Assembly: GCF_009762325.1 (NCBI RefSeq) | Contig: NZ_CP034348.1 | Location: 2,114,501-2,178,500, forward strand | DNA: 64,000 nucleotides | Source of the DNA: Roseovarius faecimaris | GTDB taxonomy: Bacteria; Pseudomonadota; Alphaproteobacteria; Rhodobacterales; Rhodobacteraceae | Direction of reading: 5' to 3' | Part shown: in pieces, positions 50,101 through 58,955 of the stretch | How positions within the stretch are numbered: position 1 is the stretch's first letter | Layout: every line of letters starts with the position of its first letter | The notes under the pieces: generated by a model | Told to the model about the DNA's origin: nothing | What the model saw: the letters and a program-made list of their open reading frames with translations, nothing else | Databases searched by the model: none | Made by a program: the position numbers and the translations under genes

Positions 50101-51173
50101 TCAAGGCGGGCGTGAAGGACGGCCTGACCAAGACGGTGACGGATGAGCGCGGCAATGAAATGACCGTTCCGATCAATGCCAATGAACGGATCGAGCAACT
50201 GACCGCCTGGCTTGACAGCGGCGTGGTGCCGCCGGGGATCGAATATGAATGGACCGGCGACCAGGAGGACCAGGAAGAATCGGGCGCCTTCCTGCAACAG
50301 GCCTTCCTGGGGGCGCTGGGGCTGATGTTCATCATCCTGCTGGCACAGTTCAACTCGGTCTATAACGCCGTACTGGTGCTTCTGGCGGTGGTGCTGAGCA
50401 CCACGGGCGTTCTGATCGGCATGCTGGTGATGGGGCAGCCCTTCTCGATCATCATGACCGGAACCGGGATCGTGGCGCTGGCCGGGATCGTGGTGAACAA
50501 CAATATCGTGCTGATCGACACCTATCAGGAGTTCAGCCAGTACATGCCCAAGGCCGAGGCGATCACCCGCACCGCCGAGGCGCGCATTCGCCCGGTTCTG
50601 CTGACCACGGTCACCACGATGGCCGGGCTTGCGCCGATGATGTTCGGGCTGTCCTTAAACTTCTGGGATGGCGGCTACACGTTCGACAGCCCCACCGCAC
50701 TCTGGTGGAAGCAATTGGCGACCGCGGTGGTGTTCGGCCTTGGCATCGCCACGGTGCTGACGCTGATCTTCACGCCCTCGATGCTGGCGCTGCGCATCTG
50801 GTCGAGCACCTATGTGCTGTGGATCGCGCGGGCGGTGGCGGCGCTGTCCTCGGGCAAGAGCAGCCAGGCGGCGCGGGACTGGGCGCTGACACGCGCGGCG
50901 AAAAAGACCAAGGCGCCCGAGCTTTTGTGGGAGCAGGCCTTTGCAGGCGATCCGGGCTATGAGGACACCCGCGAAAGCGACGCGCCCCAGCTTGACGATT
51001 TGCGCCGGGTTCTGGAAGAGCGCGAGGCGGCGCTGGCCGAACAGGCGGAGGCCGAAAAGGCTGAAGCCGGAAAGGCTGAGGTCGGGGCAGCGGACAGCGA
51101 GGCGGCAGAGAGCGCAGAAGACGAGGCGCGCCCCGAGACTTCCGGTGAAGACCCCGTGCGCGCAGCGGAGTGA
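47115..51173 (+). CDS. RND efflux transporter permease, enlarged
   Basis: A 1352-residue AcrB/HAE-type transporter; the usual length is about 1030. It starts with helix 1 and the periplasmic PDIEIPALFVSVQFPGISAED. The proton-relay helix 4 region VGMLVDGAIVVVEYADKR and its partner GIVALAGIVVNNNIVLIDTYQEF are present. Unusual is an insertion at about residues 508-655 that adds several hydrophobic helices between the two halves. A C-terminal Ala/Glu-rich tail of about 100 residues is predicted to be cytoplasmic. No outer-membrane channel gene follows. Substrates cannot be inferred. Confidence 0.93.
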   Translation: MTGLVDWAAARARMVIAFIVLSLLAGALAYTGLPKEGEPDIEIPALFVSVQFPGISAEDSEKLLVKVMETELSDLDGLDVMTGTAAENYAGVALEFEFGWDKTKIMADVRDAMSAAEAKFPDGAEKYKINEINFSEFPIIIVNLSGDVPERTMAKLAKDLQDRLEGLEPVLEAGIAGNRDEMVEVVIDPVRLEAYNVTALELISVVQNNNQLIAAGEVESDKGTFSVKIPSSFDEPRDIYDLPVKVNGDRVVTLGDLAEISLTFEDRLGTARFNGETTVALQVVKRKGYNIIDTSELVRETVAQAQKTWPPELQAAVSLATSNDQSHVIESMVSQLEGSVLTAIALVMIVMLATLGIRPSLLVGFAIPTSFLLCFALLAVMEVAISNMVMFGLILAVGMLVDGAIVVVEYADKRISEGEGPMHAYVEAAKRMFWPVISSTATTLCAFLPMLFWPGIPGQFMRMLPVTLIFVLSASLLVALVYLPVMGGVTGRLERWFNQRIAQISSAWWVWHLVLFPLAAAGLAIAGLLVPVFLEQVNTLFAAMDMGRILGSVIPVLAGVFALLTVVVALAGIGMAGTVALLLGLLALKPRIAGAIAGFDRLVAHRAPLIPHLSSYILLAAAVGVAIAAGLGAGTALILGLVGAAAIFVSGRLRRQSANRVEGRYRRTPFGWFIHSIASNPVAPLLSFCFIFVLVGSTLIYFIGNNRGVEFFVESEPENALVYVRARGNLSLEQKDDLVRQAEAIILEHPNVQSAFAFAGDGGLNNNTGGAQPPRDTVGQVQLEITKWKDRPTTYEHWFTVPILDYDVMRRVTDPAADGDTTINELTAALEQIPGIKIEIMALERGPASAKPVHLRIKGDDWDTLRAFTEVARAKFEETQGLTLIEDTLPLPGIDWQIDVDVEKAGRYGADVATVGGMVQLVTRGILLDTMRVDSSDEEIDIRVRLPEEDRVLSTLDTLRIRTNQGLVPLSNFVSRKPVEKLAQIDRVDQVRFFDVKAGVKDGLTKTVTDERGNEMTVPINANERIEQLTAWLDSGVVPPGIEYEWTGDQEDQEESGAFLQQAFLGALGLMFIILLAQFNSVYNAVLVLLAVVLSTTGVLIGMLVMGQPFSIIMTGTGIVALAGIVVNNNIVLIDTYQEFSQYMPKAEAITRTAEARIRPVLLTTVTTMAGLAPMMFGLSLNFWDGGYTFDSPTALWWKQLATAVVFGLGIATVLTLIFTPSMLALRIWSSTYVLWIARAVAALSSGKSSQAARDWALTRAAKKTKAPELLWEQAFAGDPGYEDTRESDAPQLDDLRRVLEEREAALAEQAEAEKAEAGKAEVGAADSEAAESAEDEARPETSGEDPVRAAE

Positions 51174-51177
51174 GCGA

Positions 51178-51201
51178 AAGGTGCGTGTGAACACGCACCT
51201 T
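51178..51201. terminator. GGTGCGTG hairpin repeat at a convergent junction, copy 2
   Basis: AAGGTGCGTGT and ACACGCACCTT are perfect 11-base arms around GA, between the stop of the RND gene and the stop of the minus-strand amidohydrolase. The core GGTGCGTG/CACGCACC is the same as at 12409-12428, also a convergent junction. It probably terminates both transcripts. Confidence 0.65.
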
Positions 51202-51206
51202 ACATC

Positions 51207-52832
51207 TTAATCGCGGCGGTAGATTTCCACCCCGGCCACATGGGTCGAGACCACCTCGACATTGTGAATGTCATGGCTGGGAATCGTGAAGATATCCCTG
51301 TCGAGCACGCAAAAATCGGCCAGCATGCCGGGCAGCAACCGACCCTTGAGATGCTCTTCGCGCCCGGCATAGGCCCCGAGCGTGGTATAGGCCTCGACTG
51401 CCTCATAAACGCTGACCGCCTCGGACTGGCCCAGATCGGCACCCGATGCCGTGACCCGGTTGACCATCGAATGCATGGCGCGCATCGGGTTGGGGTGGCA
51501 CACGGGCGCGTCGGAATGGCCCGGGGCCACAATCCCTGCATCGATCATCGAACGGTGCGGCCACATGTGGACCATCGCCTCTGCCCCGCGATTGCGGATA
51601 TAGGCATCGCCCAGATCATAGGCAAACCCCGTGGCCGACGAACAGATCACCTCTAGCCGCCTCAGCCGGTCCAGGATGGCGGGCGTCACGTGACAGCAAT
51701 GCTCAACCCGCATGCGGTGATCGGAGCGCGGATGCGCCGCAAGAGCGGCCTCGAACCCGTTCAGCACGAAATCGATGCCGCGATCCCCGACCCCGTCAGC
51801 GCCGACCATCAGCCCCGCCCGGTGGGCCCGCGTCACCCGAGCATTGAAATCGCCCTGCTCATAGAGCAGCATGCCGCAATTATGCTCCGGCTCGCCCAGC
51901 ACAGGCTCGCCCACATAGGGCGTGTAATAGGCCGCCGTGCGCCCGCTGGTTGAGCAATCGGGGCACCATTCGACCCCGGTCAGGCGCAGCCACTCATCCC
52001 CCATGCCCGAGCGCCAGCCCGCCCGGATGATGGCCTCGATCAGATCGTCCTCCCGCCCGCTGGCCAGCAGCCCCACGCGCAGGCGCAGATCGCCCGCCTC
52101 GCGCATCTTCTGATAGGCAATGATACCGTTGGTCGAAGCCAGGGAATTATGCACCGAAGTGATGCCGTAGCCGGCAAAACGCTCGAAAACCCTGATCAGT
52201 CCCGAGGCGAACTGCTCGGGCGTGTAATCCGCCTGGATGTGGTCGACGACGGCATGGGCCGCCGTTTCGCGCAGCAGGCCGGTCAGCCTGCCTGTCTCAG
52301 GGTCCCGGTCCAGCGCGCCGAACGCAGGATCGGGGCTGTCGGCGGTGTATCCGACCCGCGCCATGGCGGCCGAATTGACGAGGCCAATATGCGCGTCGCG
52401 ACGATAGAGAAAGACCGGACAATGCCCCGCCGCCGCGTCCAGCTCCGCCAGCGACGGATACCCGCCCATGGCGATATCGTCATAGCCGAAACCGACGAAC
52501 CAATGCGTGGCCGGCTGGCCTTCGGTGTCCTGTGCGATCCGGCGCAGCAGCTCAGCCCTGGTCGGGGTCAACTCCCCGATATCCACCCAGCGTCCCAGCC
52601 GCGCGCCATGCATATCCGGGTGACAATGGCTGTCGATCAGCCCCGGGATCACCGTGCGCCCTTCGCAATCGACCACCTGCGCCGAGGGGGCAAAAGCGCG
52701 TATCTCCATCGTGGACCCCACCGCCACGATCCGCCCCTGTGCCACCGCCATCGCCTCGGCAAACCGGCCCGGACCCGCCATTGTGGCGATCCTGCCATTG
52801 ACGACGATGGTCTCGACACGTGCCCCTTGCAT
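51207..52832 (-). CDS. amidohydrolase, YtcJ-like
   Basis: A 541-residue metal-dependent hydrolase of the amidohydrolase superfamily. The N-terminal beta sandwich is followed by GLIDSHCHPDMHG with the HxH metal motif (about residues 70-80). Later come MRVEHCCHVTP (metal His), GHSDAPVCHPNPM (metal Asp) and GMLADFCVLDRDIF, all as in YtcJ/NfdA-type enzymes. The family cleaves N-formyl or N-acyl bonds on diverse compounds; the substrate is unknown. I chose the ATG at 52832 because AAAGGGGGCGAGCG lies just upstream. Confidence 0.9.
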   Translation of the reverse strand: MQGARVETIVVNGRIATMAGPGRFAEAMAVAQGRIVAVGSTMEIRAFAPSAQVVDCEGRTVIPGLIDSHCHPDMHGARLGRWVDIGELTPTRAELLRRIAQDTEGQPATHWFVGFGYDDIAMGGYPSLAELDAAAGHCPVFLYRRDAHIGLVNSAAMARVGYTADSPDPAFGALDRDPETGRLTGLLRETAAHAVVDHIQADYTPEQFASGLIRVFERFAGYGITSVHNSLASTNGIIAYQKMREAGDLRLRVGLLASGREDDLIEAIIRAGWRSGMGDEWLRLTGVEWCPDCSTSGRTAAYYTPYVGEPVLGEPEHNCGMLLYEQGDFNARVTRAHRAGLMVGADGVGDRGIDFVLNGFEAALAAHPRSDHRMRVEHCCHVTPAILDRLRRLEVICSSATGFAYDLGDAYIRNRGAEAMVHMWPHRSMIDAGIVAPGHSDAPVCHPNPMRAMHSMVNRVTASGADLGQSEAVSVYEAVEAYTTLGAYAGREEHLKGRLLPGMLADFCVLDRDIFTIPSHDIHNVEVVSTHVAGVEIYRRD

Positions 52833-52907
52833 CGCTCGCCCCCTTTGCGCGGACATGCCCCATCATCCCGAACCCGCCGTCCAAAGCAAGCTCAACAGGC
52901 ACATCCC

Positions 52908-53009
52908 TTTCATCGTTCCGCAAATACTCCGGGGAGTTTGAGGGGTGGCACCCCTCATCGGGGGTTTGGGGGCCTGCCCCCAAAAGTGAATGCGTGGCGC
53001 AGCCACTCC
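52908..53009 (+). repeat. dispersed intergenic repeat, copy 3 (long form)
   Basis: TTTCATCGTTCCGCAAATAC, then hairpin GAGGGGTG/GCACCCCTC, hairpin TGGGGGC/GCCCCCA and terminal GTGGCGCAGCCACTCC, the same modules as at 10182-10276 with one extra hairpin. It fills the gap between two minus-strand genes, 76 bases after the amidohydrolase start and up to the ABC exporter stop. Confidence 0.7.
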
Positions 53010-53015
53010 TTTGGA

Positions 53016-54833
53016 TCAAACCGCCTCGTCCTGCTCGCGGGCCTGACGCTGCCAGAGGCTGGCATAGCGCCCCTCGCGCTCCAGTAGCTCTGCATGGGTG
53101 CCCTGCTCTGCGATGCGGCCCTCTTCCAGCACCACGATCCGGTCCGCATCGGCAATGGTCGACAGCCGGTGCGCGATGGTGATGACCGTGCGCCCCTGCC
53201 CCGCGCGGGCCAGCGCGCCCTGGATATCGCGCTCGGTCTCGGTATCGAGCGCGCTCGTCGCCTCGTCCAGGAGCAGGATGGGCGGGTCTTTCAGCAGGGT
53301 CCGGGCGATGCCGACACGCTGCTTCTCGCCGCCCGAAAGTTTCAGGCCGCGTTCGCCCACCAGCGTGTCATAGCCCTGTGGCAGCCGGGCGATGAAGTCA
53401 TGAATCTGGGCGGCGCGGGCGGCCTCTTCGATCTCGGATTGCGTGGCGTCGTCGCGGCCATAGGCGATGTTATAACCGATCGTGTCGTTGAAAAGCACCG
53501 TATCCTGCGGCACAACGCCGATGGCCGCGTGCAGGCTGTCCTGCGTCACGTCCCGCACGTCCTGACCGTCGATCATGACAGCGCCGTCCTGCACGTCGTA
53601 GAACCGGAACAAAAGCCGCCCGATGGTGGACTTGCCCGAGCCGGAGGGGCCGACCACGGCCACGGTCTGTCCGGCGGGGACCTCCAGGCTGACGCCCTTG
53701 AGAATGGGCCGTTCCGGCTCATAGCCGAACTGCACATCGCGCAGCGCCACGGTGCCGCCACCCACCTTCAGCGCGGGCGCGCCCGGTTTGTCGGACACCT
53801 CGGGCGGTTGTTCCAGCAATTCGAACATCTCGCCCATATCGACCAGGCTCTGGCGGATCTCGCGATAGACCGTGCCGAGGAAGTTGAGAGGCATGGTGAT
53901 CTGGATCATATAGGCGTTGACCATCACGAAATCGCCCACGGTCATCGATCCGTTCTGCACACCGATGGCGGCCATGACCATGACGATGATCAGCCCTGCG
54001 GTGATCAGGAAGGACTGACCGAAATTGAGAAAGGCCAGCGAATAGGAGGTTTGCAGGGCGAACTTCTCATACCCCGCCATCGCCTCGTCATAGCGGCGCG
54101 CCTCGCGCCCCTCGGCGCCGAAATACTTGACCGTCTCGAAATTGAGCAGGCTGTCGATCGCCTTCTGGTTGGCGTCGGTGTCCTGATCGTTCATCGCCTT
54201 GCGCAGGCGCACGCGCCATTCGGTGACCTTGAACGTAAAGAGGATGTAAAGCGCGATCACCCCTGCCACCACGGCCAGATACCAGATGTCGAAAAGCGTC
54301 CAGAGAATGACGCCGATCAGCAGCAGTTCCAGGATCAGCGGGATAATCGAGAAGATCAGGAAGCGCAGGAGGAAATCCACGCCCTTCACCCCGCGTTCGA
54401 TGATCCGGCTCAGGCCCCCGGTCTTGCGCGCGATATGATAGCGCAGCGACAGGCGGTGGATATGCTCGAACGTCTGCAGGGCGATGGCGCGCAGAGCGCG
54501 CTGGCCGACCTTGGCAAAGACCGCATCGCGCAGCTGCTGGAAGCCCACATTCATCAGCCGGGCAAGGCCATAGGCCACGGTCAACCCGACGGCCCCCGCG
54601 CCCAGCATCCAGGCCGCCGACTGGCCTTCGCCCGCCAGCGCGTCCACCGCCGCCTTGTAGAAAAACGGCGTACCCACGGCCACGAGCTTGGCCAGCACCA
54701 GAAGGCCCAGCGCAGTGACGACGCGCAGTTTCACACTGGCGTTATCGGCAGGCCACAGATAGGGCGCGACCCGGCGGATGGTCTGCCAGCCGTTGCGGGG
54801 GGCCTCGGTGGTGTTGATGGATGATCTGCGCAT
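53016..54833 (-). CDS. Atm1/HMT1-type ABC exporter (fused permease and ATPase)
   Basis: A 605-residue half-transporter. Residues 1-330 contain six membrane helices. The arginine-rich substrate-site region of Atm1-type proteins is suggested by LRYHIARKTGGLSRIIERGVKGVDF (key motif RKTGGLSRIIERG). The ATPase has Walker A GPSGSGKSTIGRLLFRFYD, signature LSGGEKQRVGIARTLL and Walker B ILLLDEATSALD. Bacterial Atm1 exports glutathione-metal conjugates, and its mitochondrial relatives serve cytosolic Fe-S and metal homeostasis. Both are family knowledge; the role here is inferred. Confidence 0.92.
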   Translation of the reverse strand: MRRSSINTTEAPRNGWQTIRRVAPYLWPADNASVKLRVVTALGLLVLAKLVAVGTPFFYKAAVDALAGEGQSAAWMLGAGAVGLTVAYGLARLMNVGFQQLRDAVFAKVGQRALRAIALQTFEHIHRLSLRYHIARKTGGLSRIIERGVKGVDFLLRFLIFSIIPLILELLLIGVILWTLFDIWYLAVVAGVIALYILFTFKVTEWRVRLRKAMNDQDTDANQKAIDSLLNFETVKYFGAEGREARRYDEAMAGYEKFALQTSYSLAFLNFGQSFLITAGLIIVMVMAAIGVQNGSMTVGDFVMVNAYMIQITMPLNFLGTVYREIRQSLVDMGEMFELLEQPPEVSDKPGAPALKVGGGTVALRDVQFGYEPERPILKGVSLEVPAGQTVAVVGPSGSGKSTIGRLLFRFYDVQDGAVMIDGQDVRDVTQDSLHAAIGVVPQDTVLFNDTIGYNIAYGRDDATQSEIEEAARAAQIHDFIARLPQGYDTLVGERGLKLSGGEKQRVGIARTLLKDPPILLLDEATSALDTETERDIQGALARAGQGRTVITIAHRLSTIADADRIVVLEEGRIAEQGTHAELLEREGRYASLWQRQAREQDEAV

Positions 54834-55251
54834 GGATCAAGCACTTAGTGCCTCTGCCGCGCGGCGACAATAGGCGAACACGATTGCCTTTGTCTTGCGC
54901 CGAACTCAAAGGATGTGTCACGCGACATCCTTGCTGCAAACCGATGCCTTCGGCTGTCCGGTTTGCGGACGGAGCGGCTGTAAACCTCTGAATCTATAAT
55001 GACAGATTCACACGCGCTTCTTGCCCTAGGTGAAACATTAGTCGCCAAAAGTCCTGGTTCTGAAATTCAGAAAAATCTGACAGCTAAGTTGGTTGGTCTC
55101 TGGTTTTCCAGTTGAAGTGTTCATCCCGATAACGCCAGCTGCGTTGGATTAGTTTCAAGTTGAACTGTTTCCGTAAACGCGCGGCGTCGCTTTCAGGTGT
55201 CTTGTAGGCCTTTCAGGCGCCGTTGCCCTGAAACGCCTCCCTTCGTGAAAA
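54834..55251. other. 418-base gene-free border region
   Basis: No gene is supported here. Base composition drops from the GC-rich exporter gene toward the AT-richer block that follows. GAATCT and AGATTC (about 54991-55010) flank an AT-rich loop. On the minus strand 55084-55212 is open for 43 codons and reads RSWRYRDEHFNWKTRDQPT before its stop, with a stop at the other end as well. This looks like the decayed C-terminus of some protein, but I cannot name it. The region is the left border of the lower-GC block. Confidence 0.5.
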
Positions 55252-56148
55252 TCACGAAATCCATTGCTTAGCCGGTGGTTTGTTGAAGTACGGAAGCTTT
55301 TCAACGCTGGGCGACCAGGTGCCGGATTTCCGCAGTGCATCCATATGGTCTGCAATTCCGGCAAGGGTCGAAAACCACACGTTGCGCGTTTTCAGGGTGT
55401 CTTCGATCCATTTCTCAATCAGTCGCCAACGAGCCAGTCTTCCGGTTAAAAATGGATGGAGGATCAGCAAGAAAAATCCGCCGGCCTCGTACTGTGCCTC
55501 GAACTCTTCCCAAAATCCGGCGAGAGCTGCCGCAGGTGGCCGGACCGGCATCATGTAACCAATTTCCTCGTAATGTGCGAAGGGCGGCCAGTCATCTGTG
55601 CCCCAATGAACCGGCATTTCGTATAGCTGGCCCTTCGAAGTCTCGATGGCATAAGGAATATCGTCAGCCATCATCGAGCTGTCATAACGCATCCCATTTT
55701 CCTGCATGAGGTCAATCACCTCATCGGTAATGTTGTAGACCGGGGCGCGGTACCCTTGAGGAACCTTTCCGCAAATACGCTTATGCGCATCAAGCGTTCG
55801 CTCGAACCATTCGCGCTGGCTGCCATAGGTCGTAATGGGGTCTTCATGCAGATACCCGTGATGTCCGATCTCATGGCCGTCGTTCAGGATCGCCTCGGCG
55901 GTTTCTGGATATTGCTCCAGGCACCATCCGGGAATGAAGAAGGATTGTTTGAGGTCATATCGACGATAGGTGTCAAGGATGCGCGGCAGAGCGACATTTG
56001 GGCCGTATCGCCCCATGGATGTTTGATAGAGGCGGCGATGGCTGTCGTCGGGGCGGGCAATATGGATCAGGCTGTCGGCATCCATGTCGAAGCTGATCGC
56101 AACCGCACATTTGGCGCCATTGGGCCATGGTATAGGGTTGCGGATCAT
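55252..56148 (-). CDS. CE4-superfamily hydrolase (polysaccharide deacetylase / PuuE / imidase-like)
   Basis: A 298-residue protein without a signal peptide. The CE4 metal-site motifs are present: SFDMDAD at residues 20-25 and HHGYLHED with the H-x3-H pair at residues 97 and 101. Cytoplasmic proteins of this subgroup include allantoinase PuuE, cyclic imide hydrolase and the HpPgdA type, so action on a small cyclic amide is more likely than on peptidoglycan. It lies 3 bases after the ABC ATPase gene and is the last gene of the block, which suggests that its substrate is the imported compound. Confidence 0.85.
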   Translation of the reverse strand: MIRNPIPWPNGAKCAVAISFDMDADSLIHIARPDDSHRRLYQTSMGRYGPNVALPRILDTYRRYDLKQSFFIPGWCLEQYPETAEAILNDGHEIGHHGYLHEDPITTYGSQREWFERTLDAHKRICGKVPQGYRAPVYNITDEVIDLMQENGMRYDSSMMADDIPYAIETSKGQLYEMPVHWGTDDWPPFAHYEEIGYMMPVRPPAAALAGFWEEFEAQYEAGGFFLLILHPFLTGRLARWRLIEKWIEDTLKTRNVWFSTLAGIADHMDALRKSGTWSPSVEKLPYFNKPPAKQWIS

Positions 56149-56151
56149 AGA

Positions 56152-57237
56152 TTATTCACGGTCCAGAACATGCGCATTCTGTACAGCCCAGCTGAGCCAT
56201 ATCTGATCATCACCATGCAGGTCCAATTCGATCAGGTCTCGTTCCTGCATCTGCACCTTGAATTCATGACCATCCGCGCTTTCCAAAAACAGGGTCACCA
56301 TGGAGCCCACAAATTCTTCCGAGATCAACGTGCACAGGATACGATTTTCGCCCGTGGGCTCTTCCCTTGATACGCTTACCAGGTCTGCCGACACGACGAA
56401 GGTGGCATCGGACCCTACAATGCGCGCGGTTTCCGGGGCTGTTGCAACAAATGTTCCCGAGGGTGTCGATATCGTAACTGCCTCGCTGTCCAGGGACACC
56501 ACCGAGCCTGACAGGATGTTATTCCGGCCAACGAACTCGGCCACGAACCGATTGGCGGGCGCGCGGTAAATATCCTTGGGCGAGCCGACCTGCGCAATTT
56601 CGCCCTGGCTCATGATCACCACGCGGTCAGCCATGGCGAAAGCCTCAGACTGCGAATGTGTGACATAGACGAATGTGATGCCCAGCTCTTTTTGCAGGCG
56701 GGTCAAAACGGCCTGCATGCGGATCACCAGGTTGGCGTCAAGCGCCGATAGAGGTTCGTCCAGCAGCAGCATCTTGGGTTCCATCACCAGGGATCGTGCA
56801 AGCGCCACGCGCTGTTTCTGACCGCCCGAGAGGGTGGTAATGTTCCGCTCGGCAAACTCACCGATTTCCATCCGGTCGAGCCATTCAAGTGCGCGCCGCT
56901 TCCGTTCTTCTTTGCTGACACCGCGCATCTTCAGGCCGAACTCGACATTCTCACGCGCGCTGAGAAACGGGAACAAGGCCAGAGATTGCCAAACCAGCGG
57001 CGTATCACGCTCATGCGGTTTGACCTCATTCATTAGCTCACCACCGATACGGATTTCGCCCGATGTCGGCGCTTCCAGACCAGCCAGCATCCGCAGGGTT
57101 GTTGTCTTGCCGCAGCCTGATGACCCCATGATGGCGAGAAATTCACCAGCATGAATGTCCAGTTCCATGTCCCGTACGGCTACGAAGCTGCCGAAGTGTT
57201 TCTTTACGTTGCGAAAGGTAACGAGAGGCTCTGTCAT
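56152..57237 (-). CDS. polyamine-type ABC importer ATPase (PotA-like)
   Basis: A 361-residue ATPase: Walker A GSSGCGKTTTLRMLAGL at about residue 37, signature LSGGQKQRVALARSL, Walker B MLLLDEPLSALDANL, and a C-terminal TOBE-type regulatory domain from about residue 245. It energises the two permeases encoded directly upstream; the permease stop lies 1 base ahead of its ATG. It is closest in style to PotA/PotG of spermidine/putrescine importers. Confidence 0.92.
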   Translation of the reverse strand: MTEPLVTFRNVKKHFGSFVAVRDMELDIHAGEFLAIMGSSGCGKTTTLRMLAGLEAPTSGEIRIGGELMNEVKPHERDTPLVWQSLALFPFLSARENVEFGLKMRGVSKEERKRRALEWLDRMEIGEFAERNITTLSGGQKQRVALARSLVMEPKMLLLDEPLSALDANLVIRMQAVLTRLQKELGITFVYVTHSQSEAFAMADRVVIMSQGEIAQVGSPKDIYRAPANRFVAEFVGRNNILSGSVVSLDSEAVTISTPSGTFVATAPETARIVGSDATFVVSADLVSVSREEPTGENRILCTLISEEFVGSMVTLFLESADGHEFKVQMQERDLIELDLHGDDQIWLSWAVQNAHVLDRE

Positions 57238-57238
57238 A

Positions 57239-58036
57239 TCACGAATGGCTCTTCACTTGGCGGCTGATGAAAAACACCTGTGCAAGGATCACCAGCGTCA
57301 TGGAGGTCAGGAATACGAATGTGCCGATGGCATTGACCTGTGGGTCGATATTGCCTTGGACAATCTCTAGGATAACCACGGGAACAGTCTTGTTCAGGCC
57401 AGACACAAACCACGAGATCGCAAATTCATCGAAAGATACGGCTGCGGTCAAACAGAGGGCCGATACGATCGCGGGGGCACAGAACGGTATGATGACATGG
57501 CGCATGGCCTGCCATTCGCTGCTGCCCAGATTCCAAGCGGCTGCCTCAAGGTCAGGATCCATCTGGTTCAACCTAAGCCGGATGATGGCCATGGCAAAAG
57601 GGGCCGTTAGCACTGAATGGGCCAGGATGATTGACCACAGCTGGCCGGACAGCCCCAGCTTTGACAGCCACGCCAGCATCGCCAAGGCCATGATTATAAG
57701 CGGAATGGTCGGCGGCAGAAGGATGAGCGCCAGATAGGGACCCTTGAAGCGGAAGTTGTACCGAAAATCCGAATAGGCGGTGCAAAAGCCCAAGAAGGTG
57801 GCCACCACTGAGGTGCTGACCGACACGATCAGCGAATTGCGTGCTGCCAACCAGACATCAGGATCGGCAAAGATTTTAGCATACCATTCGGTTGAAAACT
57901 CTCCCAGCGGAATGGTCGGGAAGCGTTGCGAATTGAACGAAAACACCAAGCTGAACAGGATCGGTGCGAAGATAAAGACAAAGATGCACAGCACATACAG
58001 CGCTAGAATAAAGTTGAGGGTACGGTTCTGGTTCAT
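57239..58036 (-). CDS. ABC importer permease (PotC-like)
   Basis: A 265-residue inner-membrane permease with six hydrophobic segments and the EAA loop EAAAWNLGSSEWQAMRHVIIP (key motif EAA---G) at about residue 165. The start at 58036 (MNQNRTLNFILALYV) overlaps the stop of the other permease by 4 bases; the longer open frame is only a shadow. It is the second permease of a PotBC-type pair. Confidence 0.92.
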   Translation of the reverse strand: MNQNRTLNFILALYVLCIFVFIFAPILFSLVFSFNSQRFPTIPLGEFSTEWYAKIFADPDVWLAARNSLIVSVSTSVVATFLGFCTAYSDFRYNFRFKGPYLALILLPPTIPLIIMALAMLAWLSKLGLSGQLWSIILAHSVLTAPFAMAIIRLRLNQMDPDLEAAAWNLGSSEWQAMRHVIIPFCAPAIVSALCLTAAVSFDEFAISWFVSGLNKTVPVVILEIVQGNIDPQVNAIGTFVFLTSMTLVILAQVFFISRQVKSHS

Positions 58037-58881
58037 CTCGCGCCCCCTTTGCGATAGGCCAGCGCGATAGCGGCAAAGGCGATTGTAAAGAGCGTCGCCA
58101 TCATCATGATGGCGACTACGGCTGCCCTTGGCCATTGCTGGCCCGATTTGGTGGTATCGAGGATCAGAATGGGCAATGTCGGCTCTTGCGAGCCCCCTAG
58201 ATAAAAAGGCGCCACGAAGTCCCCAAAGGACAGAATGAAACAGAATAGGGCCGCAACGATTAGCCCGGTTTTCGACAGCGGCAGCACAACGCGCCAAATG
58301 GTCGCCAGTGGTTTGCACCCGAGGTTGCGTGCAGCCTCGATCAGAGTTTTATCGACATTGGCCATGGTCACGGTTTGTAGGATCACCACCAACGGCAATG
58401 TCAGGGTCAGATAGCCAATGACCGTACCGAAATGCGTGTTCAGCATCTTGAACGGCCCCAGACCGATCTGTCCCAGCATCGCGTTGACCACGCCGCTTTC
58501 GGCCAGAATCACATACCAAGAGAATGTACGCACCAGATATGAGGTGAAAAACGGGATGATCAGCAGGAAAACCGCCCAACGGCGCAGGCTGTCTGAGGCG
58601 CGAAACGCCAAGGCGAAGGAAGCCGGAAAGGCAAGCAGCATCGCCACCGCAGTGCTGATCCCGGCGATGAAGATGGTGTACCAGTAACTGTCCCAGAAAT
58701 AACCGCGAGACAGCATCTTCTGCCAGTTCACCATCTCGAAGGCTTCGGTCATGCGATAGTTCTTCACGATGAAGAACGAGAGCGCGACCATAAACAAAAG
58801 CGGGCCAACAAAGAACAAGAGCTGCCAGAAGATGATCGGCAACCGCCATGTCATGGCATAGAGATCAAACTTGCGCTTCAC
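58033..58881 (-). CDS. ABC importer permease (PotB-like)
   Basis: A 282-residue permease beginning at GTG 58881 (KRKFDLYAMTWRLPIIFWQLLF). It has six hydrophobic segments and the EAA loop IEAARNLGCKPLATIWRVVLP at about residue 180 (key motif EAARNLG). It is paired with the PotC-like permease by a 4-base overlap. It lies 74 bases after the binding-protein gene. Confidence 0.92.
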   Translation of the reverse strand: MKRKFDLYAMTWRLPIIFWQLLFFVGPLLFMVALSFFIVKNYRMTEAFEMVNWQKMLSRGYFWDSYWYTIFIAGISTAVAMLLAFPASFALAFRASDSLRRWAVFLLIIPFFTSYLVRTFSWYVILAESGVVNAMLGQIGLGPFKMLNTHFGTVIGYLTLTLPLVVILQTVTMANVDKTLIEAARNLGCKPLATIWRVVLPLSKTGLIVAALFCFILSFGDFVAPFYLGGSQEPTLPILILDTTKSGQQWPRAAVVAIMMMATLFTIAFAAIALAYRKGGAR

Positions 58882-58955
58882 GAAGCCCTACCTATTCTGG
58901 CTGATCAGGACAGCCCTGACCGGGCTGCTCTGTTTAACTTGTCAGATGTTGCCAA

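Noticed and set aside
55252..56148. Peptidoglycan or chitin deacetylase
   Set aside because: No signal peptide, and the gene is linked to an importer and nucleotide-type enzymes; a cytoplasmic small-molecule hydrolase fits better, though the family assignment alone does not decide it.
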